The position numbers and the translations under genes were made by a program. From Gemmatimonadales bacterium (GTDB taxonomy: Bacteria; Gemmatimonadota; Gemmatimonadetes; Gemmatimonadales; GWC2-71-9), in contig JACDDX010000089.1 of NCBI GenBank assembly GCA_013816685.1, positions 1-7,057 of the forward strand: DNA of 7,057 nt. The letters are read 5' to 3'. Below the pieces are notes generated by a model. It was not told the DNA's origin. It ran no database searches and saw only the letters and a program-made list of their open reading frames with translations. Shown here piece after piece: positions 1 through 6,157 of this stretch (positions are counted from its first letter, which is position 1; every line of letters starts with the position of its first letter).

Positions 1-904
1 CCTGTGCACCCTGCTTGGCGATAGTGGCGAAGCCGCTCAGCGGACGGACCGCGGCTACCCGGGCGAGCGCGTCACCGATCCGGCCGCGGACCTCGGGATG
101 GGCCGCCAGTCGTCCGGACAGGAGCACCTCATTGGCGGCCGGCGCCGAGACCAGCAGTTGATGCACCATCTTGATCGCGCCTTCCAGGTACGCATCCATG
201 GCCATCCGGTCCGCGCCCGCGACGGTCGCATCGGCGCGGATGCTGAGTACGCCGCCGCCGAACAGCGTCGCCTTCGTCACTTCTCCCGCCAGGAACGCAA
301 CTTCGGCGTCGAGTGCGCCCGCCGCCCGCCAGCCGATCGGTCCGCTGGAGCCGCCGACGCCGTCCACGACCCGCCCGTTCGACACCGCGATGCCGGCCGT
401 AAAAGCGCCCCCGAGCTCCACCAGAACGAACGATGCCCCGTCGGGCCCGTGTCCCCGTCGCCGAGACTGCTCGAACACGCCCAGCACCGCGGCGCAGAGC
501 TTGTCGGCGGTGCCGAGGTCCACGCGGTTGAGCTTGCGGTGGCGGGGCACCGAGTCGAGGTGGATCACGCCGGGTGTGAAGATCAGCGGCAGACCGGCTG
601 CCGCCAGCCGCCGGGCCAGTCCCCGCAGGCCGCCGATCCCGCCCGCCTCGCCGGGCCCCGCGAGGAAGGCGAGGCGCAACTCCAGATCTGTCGCCTCGGC
701 GGCACGACGGACGGGCAGTCCATAGCCCGACGGTCCGGCCACGAGGTCCGGTTCTCCACCCGACCGCAGATACGCCGTGAAGCTGTCGAGGTCGGCCAGC
801 GCCTCGGCACTGGGCCACGAGCGATCCAGGTACGTGTGTCCGTCATCGATGCCACAGACATCGATGCTCACGGTGCCGGGATCGATCCCGATCACGCGCG
901 GCAT
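1..904 (-). CDS. DUF1464 (COG2441) ASKHA-fold kinase-like protein, 3' end outside window
   Basis: An open frame of 301 codons runs from an ATG at 904-902 to the left edge without a stop, so the C-terminus is missing. The N-terminus, VIGIDPGTVSIDVCGID (residues 4-20), looks like the phosphate-1 motif of the acetate kinase/sugar kinase/Hsp70 (ASKHA) fold. KLNRVDLGTADKL (124-136) is, from memory, a DUF1464 hallmark. LVELGGAFTAGIAVSNG (161-177) fits the phosphate-2 strand pair, VLLSGRL (260-266) the adenosine loop, and AKQGAQ (296-301) the start of the C-terminal helix. Family members are about 340-360 residues, so some 40-60 are probably outside. COG2441 is described as a predicted butyrate kinase, mostly archaeal, but to my knowledge without biochemical proof. 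The start is supported by AGGAG about 10 bases upstream, overlapping the mtd stop codon. The 12-base gap suggests co-transcription and coupled translation with the Mtd gene. The true substrate is unknown; a role in H4MPT or methanofuran metabolism is inference from context. The frame is longer than any competing minus-strand frame here and the only one with family motifs. Confidence 0.86.
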   Translation of the reverse strand, partial: MPRVIGIDPGTVSIDVCGIDDGHTYLDRSWPSAEALADLDSFTAYLRSGGEPDLVAGPSGYGLPVRRAAEATDLELRLAFLAGPGEAGGIGGLRGLARRLAAAGLPLIFTPGVIHLDSVPRHRKLNRVDLGTADKLCAAVLGVFEQSRRRGHGPDGASFVLVELGGAFTAGIAVSNGRVVDGVGGSSGPIGWRAAGALDAEVAFLAGEVTKATLFGGGVLSIRADATVAGADRMAMDAYLEGAIKMVHQLLVSAPAANEVLLSGRLAAHPEVRGRIGDALARVAAVRPLSGFATIAKQGAQ

Positions 905-916
905 CGGGCGGCGCTC

Positions 917-1792
917 CTAGGCGTTCTGCGTGGCGGCCATCTCCCGGGCCACGTCGGCGATCGTTTCGGCGTCGAGCACGAGATCCTTCCGGGTGAACAG
1001 CCGCGCCACGCACTGCTTGTGCAGCTTCGTCTTGAAATTGCCCACGCCGAAGGCCCCGAATGCGATCACCCCGTCACGCGTCTCGCCCGCATCGTTCACT
1101 TCGACGCCCTCGATGCCCAGTGGCGGCACCGCATTCAGGTCGACGGCGATCTTGAGACTCTTCTGTCGGGTCCAGGCCGAATTCGGGACCATCTGCACGC
1201 CCGCGGGGCCGGAGTTGAGCAGCACTTCGGCGCCGTCGAGCACCTCGTCGAGCTTGGATGGATCGGTCAGGGTGGTCGACTCGACCTGCACGTTGAAGCG
1301 GGCGCTGATGAACTGGCGGGCCTTCTCGCCCTGCTCCGGCTTCCGCGAGGTGATGACGACGTGCGCTCCGTCGCGGGCGAGGAGTCCGGCCGCGCGCTGC
1401 CCCACCGGGCCGGTGCCGGCCAGGACCACGACCTTCTTGCCCTTCAGGTCGGTGATCGCCTGTTCGATCTTGACCACCGCCGCCACGGCCGTCGTGTTCG
1501 ACCCGTTCGAGTCGAGCATCATGGATACCGTGAAGTCGCCGAACAGGGAGTCCTGCGCCATCGCGAGGAGCTGTTCGCCCGCGGACATGTTGTTGCCGCC
1601 GATCCAGACCGCGGTGTTCTTCAGGTCCTTGGTGCCGCGAGTGAAGATGCAGCCGTGCACGAGGTCGCGAACGTCACCTTCCGTCACGCCGCCGTAACTC
1701 ATGATCGCATCGGCGCCGGCATCGTATGCCACCACCTGGTCGAACACGCTGGGCAACCGGGAGCTGTCGAGCTGGAGCAGGAGCTTACGCAT
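917..1792 (-). CDS. Methylene-tetrahydromethanopterin dehydrogenase, MtdA/MtdB/MtdC family
   Basis: This 291-residue cytoplasmic enzyme should oxidise methylene-H4MPT to methenyl-H4MPT with NAD(P)+, the step after Fae in formaldehyde oxidation. The N-terminal pterin-binding part has PSVFDQVVAYDAGAD (residues 14-28), TRGTKD near 51-56 and LDSNGSNTTA (93-102). The Rossmann part opens with VVVLAGTGPVGQR (121-133), and VDLNAVPPLGIEGVE lies in the C-terminal third. Length matches the family (about 285-300). The N-terminal motifs, LDSNGSN and GTGPVG resemble what I remember of Methylobacterium MtdA (NADP-dependent) more than MtdB, and planctomycete MtdC is a third possibility. Subclass and cofactor preference are therefore left open and no symbol is given. 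The fae neighbour argues for H4MPT rather than tetrahydrofolate as the working substrate. The ATG at 1792-1790 fits the family N-terminus, but its Shine-Dalgarno AGGAG is unusually distant (14 bases). A terminator separates it from fae upstream; the DUF1464 gene follows 12 bases downstream. Confidence 0.93.
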   Translation of the reverse strand: MRKLLLQLDSSRLPSVFDQVVAYDAGADAIMSYGGVTEGDVRDLVHGCIFTRGTKDLKNTAVWIGGNNMSAGEQLLAMAQDSLFGDFTVSMMLDSNGSNTTAVAAVVKIEQAITDLKGKKVVVLAGTGPVGQRAAGLLARDGAHVVITSRKPEQGEKARQFISARFNVQVESTTLTDPSKLDEVLDGAEVLLNSGPAGVQMVPNSAWTRQKSLKIAVDLNAVPPLGIEGVEVNDAGETRDGVIAFGAFGVGNFKTKLHKQCVARLFTRKDLVLDAETIADVAREMAATQNA

Positions 1793-1796
1793 CGGC

Positions 1797-1811
1797 GGAG
1801 GTCTTTCTCCT
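1797..1811 (-). promoter_or_regulatory. Distant, possibly occluded ribosome binding site of the Mtd gene
   Basis: On the minus strand AGGAG lies at 1811-1807, leaving 14 bases to the ATG at 1792, longer than the usual 5-9. Six bases after it is CTCC (1800-1797), so GGAG (1810-1807) can pair with CTCC in a 4-bp hairpin with a six-base loop that would hide the ribosome site. The pairing is visible; any regulatory role is inference. Confidence 0.45.
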
Positions 1812-1827
1812 GAAATCTCGGGTCAGA

Positions 1828-1843
1828 ATGCGCGAGGGCGCAT
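1828..1843 (-). repeat. Inverted repeat in the Mtd leader
   Basis: ATGCGC and GCGCAT form perfect 6-bp arms around the tetraloop CCTC (minus strand). The element sits between the fae terminator and the Mtd ribosome site. It could be a leader hairpin or a protein-binding site. No T-run follows on the minus strand, so it is not a terminator. No convincing -35/-10 pair is visible in 1793-1860; TTGTCC at about 1844-1849 is the nearest thing to a -35. Confidence 0.45.
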
Positions 1844-1860
1844 CGGGACAAACCCGCGTG

Positions 1861-1899
1861 AAAACAACGAGGGGCGCCCCGACAACGGGTCGCCCCTCG
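1861..1899 (-). terminator. Intrinsic terminator after fae
   Basis: The 9-bp arms CGAGGGGCG (1899-1891 on the minus strand) and CGCCCCTCG (1876-1868) enclose an inner 4-bp stem (CCCG/CGGG) with a four-base loop and one mismatch. The minus-strand sequence then reads TTGTTTT (1867-1861). A stable GC stem followed by a T-rich run is the textbook Rho-independent shape. It begins 30 bases after the fae stop. It should end most fae transcripts and leave the Mtd/DUF1464 pair to read-through or to a promoter of its own. Confidence 0.85.
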
Positions 1900-1929
1900 C
1901 TCCACTACCGGACCGTCGGGACTGTACGC

Positions 1930-2442
1930 TCAGCCCTCTGCGCCGCTGGCGAAGGGGTGGCGGGAGCTCTTGTACTTCTGGAGCACCTCGTCCACCGTCG
2001 GCTTGCCCTGCAGCGCGCGCTGAATCGACTCCTTGGTCGCGCGGTAGTTGAAGTCGTAGATCTTCTTGTCGTCTTCGGCCTGCCAGTGAATGAACACACC
2101 CACGAGCACGACCATGTCCGTCGCCTGCTGCTTGGAGATGACGCCCTCGTTCACGGAATCCATAACCGCGCGCGCCACCGCCGCCTGCGCAGGGCCGAAC
2201 ATCTGCACCGCCTGCTTCGCGCCCTTGATCGTGACCTTGTTGAACAGGACCGTATCGGGCTTGCAGGGGAGATTCGGGGTCACGACGGCGAGCAGGGTCG
2301 TGAAGCCGTCGCTGTTGTGGGTCAGGGCCTGGGTAAAGGCGAGGCCGGCCGGGCCGCTCTTCGAGCCGATGATCAGGTCGATATGCGCGATCTCGTTGCC
2401 GTCCCCGACGAGCGATTCGCCGAGATAGAAGTCTGCTGCCAT
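1930..2442 (-). CDS. fae: Formaldehyde-activating enzyme Fae
   Basis: This 170-residue protein catalyses condensation of formaldehyde with H4MPT to methylene-H4MPT, the entry step of the bacterial H4MPT pathway. It matches remembered Methylobacterium Fae across its length: GESLVGDGNEIAHIDLIIG (8-26), with His20 at the place of the proposed catalytic His17; NLPCKP (57-62); FNKVTI (67-72); QAVQMFGPAQ (78-87); VGVFIHW (114-120); NYRATKESIQRA (132-143); and the C-terminal HPFA. The length is the family norm and there are no insertions or fused domains. The ATG at 2442-2440 is chosen because GGAGG lies 5 bases upstream and the protein then begins as the family does. An in-frame ATG 54 bases further out has no ribosome site and would add a non-conserved tail. 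The gene has its own promoter candidate and terminator, consistent with separate, strong expression; Fae is known to be abundant in methylotrophs. Confidence 0.98.
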   Translation of the reverse strand: MAADFYLGESLVGDGNEIAHIDLIIGSKSGPAGLAFTQALTHNSDGFTTLLAVVTPNLPCKPDTVLFNKVTIKGAKQAVQMFGPAQAAVARAVMDSVNEGVISKQQATDMVVLVGVFIHWQAEDDKKIYDFNYRATKESIQRALQGKPTVDEVLQKYKSSRHPFASGAEG

Positions 2443-2447
2443 ACTTG

Positions 2448-2452
2448 CCTCC
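2448..2452 (-). promoter_or_regulatory. Shine-Dalgarno of fae
   Basis: GGAGG on the minus strand ends 5 bases before the ATG at 2442. It is the best ribosome site in the window and fixes the fae start against the in-frame ATG at 2496. Confidence 0.85.
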
Positions 2453-2466
2453 GCTGTGACTGGACT

Positions 2467-2482
2467 GGAAAAGAAAGAAAGG
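2467..2482 (-). other. Pyrimidine tract in the fae leader
   Basis: On the minus strand the leader holds CCTTTCTTTCTTTTCC, a pure 16-base pyrimidine run with CTTT units, about 25 bases before the fae start. It stands out against the GC-rich surroundings and should be unstructured. It may help ribosome or S1 access to a heavily translated mRNA, but that is inference. Confidence 0.4.
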
Positions 2483-2552
2483 ATTTGCCGTAACATGCGC
2501 AGCTCGACGAAGGCGAGGGATGGGCGGTGGAGCGCTTAGTCGTAGCGGGCCT

Positions 2553-2581
2553 AACATGGCCGCGGCCATTGGCCCTGTCAA
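2553..2581 (-). promoter_or_regulatory. Candidate sigma70-type promoter of fae
   Basis: The minus strand carries a perfect -35 TTGACA (2581-2576), then exactly 17 bases, then CATGTT (2558-2553), a weak -10 matching TATAAT at three of six positions. The predicted start is near 2546, giving a leader of about 100 bases. The region 2443-2638 has no gene, and this is the best promoter in it. The -35 and spacing are convincing; the -10 is not, so an activator or a different sigma specificity is possible. Confidence 0.5.
2556..2569. promoter_or_regulatory. Perfect 14-bp palindrome inside the fae promoter (possible operator)
   Basis: ATGGCCGCGGCCAT reads identically on both strands. It fills most of the spacer and overlaps the first three bases of the candidate -10, where a repressor would block RNA polymerase. 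GGCCGCGGCC cores can arise by chance in GC-rich DNA, so position rather than length is the main argument. Confidence 0.4.
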
Positions 2582-2589
2582 GGCGACCG

Positions 2590-2613
2590 ACACCCCCGCA
2601 CACGGGCAGGTGT
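2590..2613. other. Hairpin between the kinase gene and fae
   Basis: ACACC/GGTGT and CCCG/CGGG stack into a 9-bp stem with a two-base bulge and a four-base loop. It begins about 25 bases after the kinase stop on the minus strand and just before the fae -35. No T-run follows on that strand, so it is at best a 3'-end-stabilising or Rho-assisted structure. Confidence 0.3.
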
Positions 2614-2638
2614 TCGTTTCCGCTGCTGGGACGGGTTT

Positions 2639-5600
2639 TCAGGCCTGGTGGGTCGCGAGACTCTCCCGCAGCAGGGCCCCGACACGATCCACCAGCTCTT
2701 CCGGGGTGAACGGCTTCTGGACGAACGGCGCGCCCGCCGGCAGCAGCCCTCTCAACACGACATCCTCGTCCGAATAGCCCGACATGTAGAGCACCGGCAG
2801 CGTGGGCCACCGGGCGCTCAGCGCCTGACCCAGCTCGCGGCCGCTCATGCCCGGTGTGACGAGATCGGCCAGCACCAGCTCCGGGGCGACCTCACCGGCC
2901 GTGATCAATCGCAGCGCCTCGCGCCCGTCCACAGCTTCCGCCACGGTATAGCCCGCGGTTTCGAGCAAACGCACCGCCAGCGCGCGCACGATAGGCTCGT
3001 CTTCGACCAGCAGCACTCGGCCCGCGGGGGAGCGGGCGGCCGGGACATCGATGCTGGCCGCGGTCCCATCGGATTCATCGGCGAGGGCGGGAGCCGCCGG
3101 GAGATAGACCTTCATGGCGGTGCCGAAGCCGGGCTCGCTGTACGCCCAGATGAAGCCACCGTGCTGCTTCACGATGCCGTACACCGTGGAGAGGCCCAGG
3201 CCGGTTCCCTGACCGACCGGCTTGGTCGTGAAGAACGGCTCGAAGACGTGGCCCAGCGTCTCCCGGTCCATCCCCGCACCGGTGTCGGAGACGAGCAGCC
3301 GCACGTAGGGCCCGGGAGTGAACTCGATTCCCCCGTGCGTACTCGCGAACGACTGATCGAGCTTCACGTCCTCGGAACTGATCATCACGCGGCCGCCGTT
3401 GCCGAGTGCGTCCCGGGCATTCGCGACGAGATTGATCAGGATCTGGTCGACCTGGGTCGGGTCGGCGAGCACGCGGCGGCGTGCGCCGACCGGTGAGAGC
3501 ACCAGTGCCTTGTCGGCGCCTAGCAGCCGCTGCAGCACCGGCATCAGCGCGGTGGCGGAGGTATGGAGATCGAGGGGCCGCGGCTGGCTGACCTGGCGGC
3601 GGCTGAAGGTGAGCACCTCCTGCGCGACGCGGGCCGCCCGGAGCGCGGCGTTGACCATCTCGCGCACGTCGGCGGCCTGCGCGTGGTGCGGACCCAGCGC
3701 GGCGAGCACGAAATCGCCAAAGGCCAGCACCGCCGTGAGCTGATTGTTCACCTCGTGCGCCACGCCGCCGGCGAGCGTACCCACCGCCTGAAGCTTCTGC
3801 GCCTGGCGCAGCTCTTCCTCGGCGCGGATCCGCTCGGTCACGTCGGTGTGCGTGCCGATCCACTCCCGGATCGCGCCGTCGCGCTCGAACACGGGGACCG
3901 CCCGCACCTGCATCCGGCGATACTCGCCGTCGTGGCGGCGGAGACGATGCTCCAGGGTGAAGGCGCGCCGGCTGATGACCGCGTCGCTCCACGCTCGCGC
4001 CGTCCGCATGCGATCGTCGTGATGAATGGCGCGCAGCCAGCCGCGGCCGAGTGTTTCGCCGGCGCTCTGGCCGGTGAACGTGCACCAGTGATAAGAGTCG
4101 CCCAGCTGGCGGCCAGCCGAGTCGGCGGTCCAGACGATCTGCGCGGCGGCCTCGACCAGCGCGCGGTACCGCGCCTCGCTGCCCGAGAGGGCGAGGGCCC
4201 GCTCCTGCTCCGCACGGGCGAGCCAGGCGTTCTCCACCGCCGCCGCCAGCCGGCGCGCCAGTTCCTCCGCGAACCCGAGATCATCGACGGTGTAGACCCG
4301 CCCCGATTCGGTGTGGGCGAGTACCAGTACGCCGCCGACCTTGCCGCGTGACATGAACGGCACGCACATCATCGAGCGCGGCTCGAGTGCACGCGGGACC
4401 GATATTGTCCCGGGCGTGCCGGGGAGCGCGCCACCCCATCCCGGCGTCACCTGCGCCCGCAGCTCCGGCTCGCCGGTCCGCAGCGCCCGCTCGGCTGGAT
4501 GCTCGCCACCGGGGGAGCCCACCCGCACCTCGGCATACAGCGCGTCGAGCGCCGCGGCGGTCGCGGGGGTGCCCGACCGGCAGGCCACCGGCAGCGCGAC
4601 CCCGCCTTCCTCCACCAGGCTCAGGACACACCAATCCGCCTGGGCCGGCACCAGCAGGTCGGCGATCGCGCCGAGGGAGACATCCAGGTCGGACGAGGCG
4701 GCAAGCGCGGTGCTCGCCTGCGCGAGCAGACGGTAGCGGGCCTCGCTCGCGCGCAACGCTTCCTCCACCCGCTTGCGCTCGGTGAGGTCGGTGCTGACCT
4801 CGATCACCGCGTCGGCGCGTCCCGACGCATCGCGATGCAGGATGCAGTGGCTCGCGACCTGGACCACGCTGCCGTCGCGCGCGCGATGCGTCAGCTCGCC
4901 ATGCCACTCGCCGTGCTCCAGCAGGGCCGCATCGATCTCCCGCGGCAGGACCGGGAACTCGGTGCGCAGCAGCTCGTGGGACATGGCCCCGACGGCGCGG
5001 GCCGAGGGCCAGCCGTAGAGCCGTTCCGCGCCCGCGCTCCAGAACCGGATCCTCCCGTCCAGCCCGCGAGCGTGCACCTGCGCCTGGTCCAGCACGCCGA
5101 GCAGCTGGCGGGTGCGGCGCTCGCCCTCGTGGACGGCCGCCTCGACCGCCGCCGCGTCCGGAGCGCGGGGAGCAGCGTCGACGTTCGCCGCGATCGTGGC
5201 CACCCGTTGCACCAGCGCGATCGCGATCCCGGCTCCAATCAGGACATACAGCACCACGCCGACATGCGCGGTGTGAAGACCGAGCCGGATCCCCCAGAGG
5301 CTCGCCGCGGCGAAGAGCGCGGGCAGGAGCACGGCCGCGGGGAGCAGCCGGCGGAGCACCGCGGCCTGAATCGTCCGACCAGTCAACAGGGCCGTGACCG
5401 CTGCCGGCTGCGTGGCGACACCGATCCCGACCGCGAGCACCAGCAGCACCAGCGCCACCGGCAGGCTGGTGCCTGCCTCGGGGCCCATCGCGTACAGCTC
5501 GGGGAGACCGGCGATGTGGCCGGTCAGTGCCAGCAGCGGCAGGATCACTGCGCCCAGCACGAGCATCGCCTGCCACGCTGGAGTCGAGCCCTCGGGCGCC

Positions 5601-6097
5601 GGCCGAGCGGCCGCGAGGCTCAGCGAGAGCAGGACGACGCTGGCTGCCGTGAGGGGGGCTGGATGTCCGGCGCCGGGCATCGGCTGCTGGAGGAGGCCGG
5701 ACAGAAAGTGCTCGAGATGGAGCGTGGGCCAGGCGATTCCCTGTGCGAGGGCCAGCGCGGCGACCGCGGCGACCGCGCCGGTGCTGGTGACGCGGGCTCC
5801 TGCGGGCAGAATCCGCAGCGTCGCCAGCACGATGCCGATCAGCAGCAGCAGAACCGCGGAGAGCGGGTCCAGGGGCAGGCGGGCCACCGCGATCCCGGGG
5901 CGGAGAGCCCCCAGCGTGCCATACAACACGGCCCCTGCCAGGCCGATCGCGACAATCGCGGCCATGACAGGCGCCGCCCCCACCGCGAGGCGCAGCGCGG
6001 GTGGAGCGAGAGGAGCCGGGCTAGCCGAAGAACTCTCGTGCAGCATGGTGTGCTGGCCGGGTTCCCGTAGAGGGAGTGGGGAAGCGACGAAGTCCAC
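2639..6097 (-). CDS. Membrane hybrid sensor histidine kinase (8TM-PAS-GAF-PAS-HisKA-HATPase-REC)
   Basis: This 1152-residue protein should sense a signal, autophosphorylate and pass phosphate to its own receiver. Residues about 43-298 hold roughly eight hydrophobic segments with no recognised extracellular domain. Then come PAS (about 328-442, ending VSTDLTERKR), GAF (about 455-625) and PAS (about 640-760, ending THTDVTERIRAE). The HisKA H-box is AGGVAHEVNNQ with His781. HATPase motifs are the N-box NLVANARDAL (Asn893), SDTGAGMD (Asp938) and GQGTGLGLS (962-970). The receiver (about 1027-1143) has Glu1032/Asp1033, phospho-acceptor Asp1078, Ser1106 and Lys1128, so it looks active. The widest start is GTG at 6097, with an in-frame TAA at 6142 just upstream. 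ATG at 6046 (residue 18) is an equally plausible start, and neither has a clear Shine-Dalgarno. It follows a paralogous kinase by 60 bases and may share its transcript. The ligand, and any His-phosphotransfer protein or output regulator, are not in view. Confidence 0.95.
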   Translation of the reverse strand: MDFVASPLPLREPGQHTMLHESSSASPAPLAPPALRLAVGAAPVMAAIVAIGLAGAVLYGTLGALRPGIAVARLPLDPLSAVLLLLIGIVLATLRILPAGARVTSTGAVAAVAALALAQGIAWPTLHLEHFLSGLLQQPMPGAGHPAPLTAASVVLLSLSLAAARPAPEGSTPAWQAMLVLGAVILPLLALTGHIAGLPELYAMGPEAGTSLPVALVLLVLAVGIGVATQPAAVTALLTGRTIQAAVLRRLLPAAVLLPALFAAASLWGIRLGLHTAHVGVVLYVLIGAGIAIALVQRVATIAANVDAAPRAPDAAAVEAAVHEGERRTRQLLGVLDQAQVHARGLDGRIRFWSAGAERLYGWPSARAVGAMSHELLRTEFPVLPREIDAALLEHGEWHGELTHRARDGSVVQVASHCILHRDASGRADAVIEVSTDLTERKRVEEALRASEARYRLLAQASTALAASSDLDVSLGAIADLLVPAQADWCVLSLVEEGGVALPVACRSGTPATAAALDALYAEVRVGSPGGEHPAERALRTGEPELRAQVTPGWGGALPGTPGTISVPRALEPRSMMCVPFMSRGKVGGVLVLAHTESGRVYTVDDLGFAEELARRLAAAVENAWLARAEQERALALSGSEARYRALVEAAAQIVWTADSAGRQLGDSYHWCTFTGQSAGETLGRGWLRAIHHDDRMRTARAWSDAVISRRAFTLEHRLRRHDGEYRRMQVRAVPVFERDGAIREWIGTHTDVTERIRAEEELRQAQKLQAVGTLAGGVAHEVNNQLTAVLAFGDFVLAALGPHHAQAADVREMVNAALRAARVAQEVLTFSRRQVSQPRPLDLHTSATALMPVLQRLLGADKALVLSPVGARRRVLADPTQVDQILINLVANARDALGNGGRVMISSEDVKLDQSFASTHGGIEFTPGPYVRLLVSDTGAGMDRETLGHVFEPFFTTKPVGQGTGLGLSTVYGIVKQHGGFIWAYSEPGFGTAMKVYLPAAPALADESDGTAASIDVPAARSPAGRVLLVEDEPIVRALAVRLLETAGYTVAEAVDGREALRLITAGEVAPELVLADLVTPGMSGRELGQALSARWPTLPVLYMSGYSDEDVVLRGLLPAGAPFVQKPFTPEELVDRVGALLRESLATHQA

Positions 6098-6157
6098 ATG
6101 GCGGGCGGTGCCCCAACCAGCGCGCAGCCCGGGTACTGCTTATGGATGCACGGGCGT

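Noticed and set aside
129..818. Minus-strand open frame of 229 codons overlapping the DUF1464 gene
   Set aside because: It is out of frame with the ASKHA motifs and has an Arg/Gly-rich composition typical of frame-shifted GC-rich sequence.
98..1813. Long plus-strand open frame (571 codons) opposite mtd and the DUF1464 gene
   Set aside because: Its translation is rich in Arg, His and Gly and shows no family motifs. It is the antisense shadow of two well-supported minus-strand genes in GC-rich DNA.
2443..2496. Earlier in-frame ATG for fae (18 extra residues)
   Set aside because: It has no Shine-Dalgarno and would add a tail not seen in Fae. GGAGG sits correctly before the ATG at 2442.
3159..3185. 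27-base identity with 6675-6701 as a mobile or recombination repeat
   Set aside because: It encodes the conserved VYGIVKQHG stretch in both paralogous ATPase domains and is explained by common ancestry and protein constraint.
4281..5576. Minus-strand open frame of 431 codons within the kinase gene
   Set aside because: It is in another frame of the kinase and is Arg/Gly/Ala-rich without motifs, while the kinase frame carries continuous PAS and GAF signal here.
4499..6070. Plus-strand open frame of 523 codons opposite the kinase
   Set aside because: Low-complexity Arg/Gln/Gly-rich translation antisense to the kinase, with no domain or ribosome site.
6098..6157. Promoter for the complete kinase in the gap between the two kinase genes
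   Set aside because: I see no -35/-10 pair in these 60 bases, and co-transcription is simpler.
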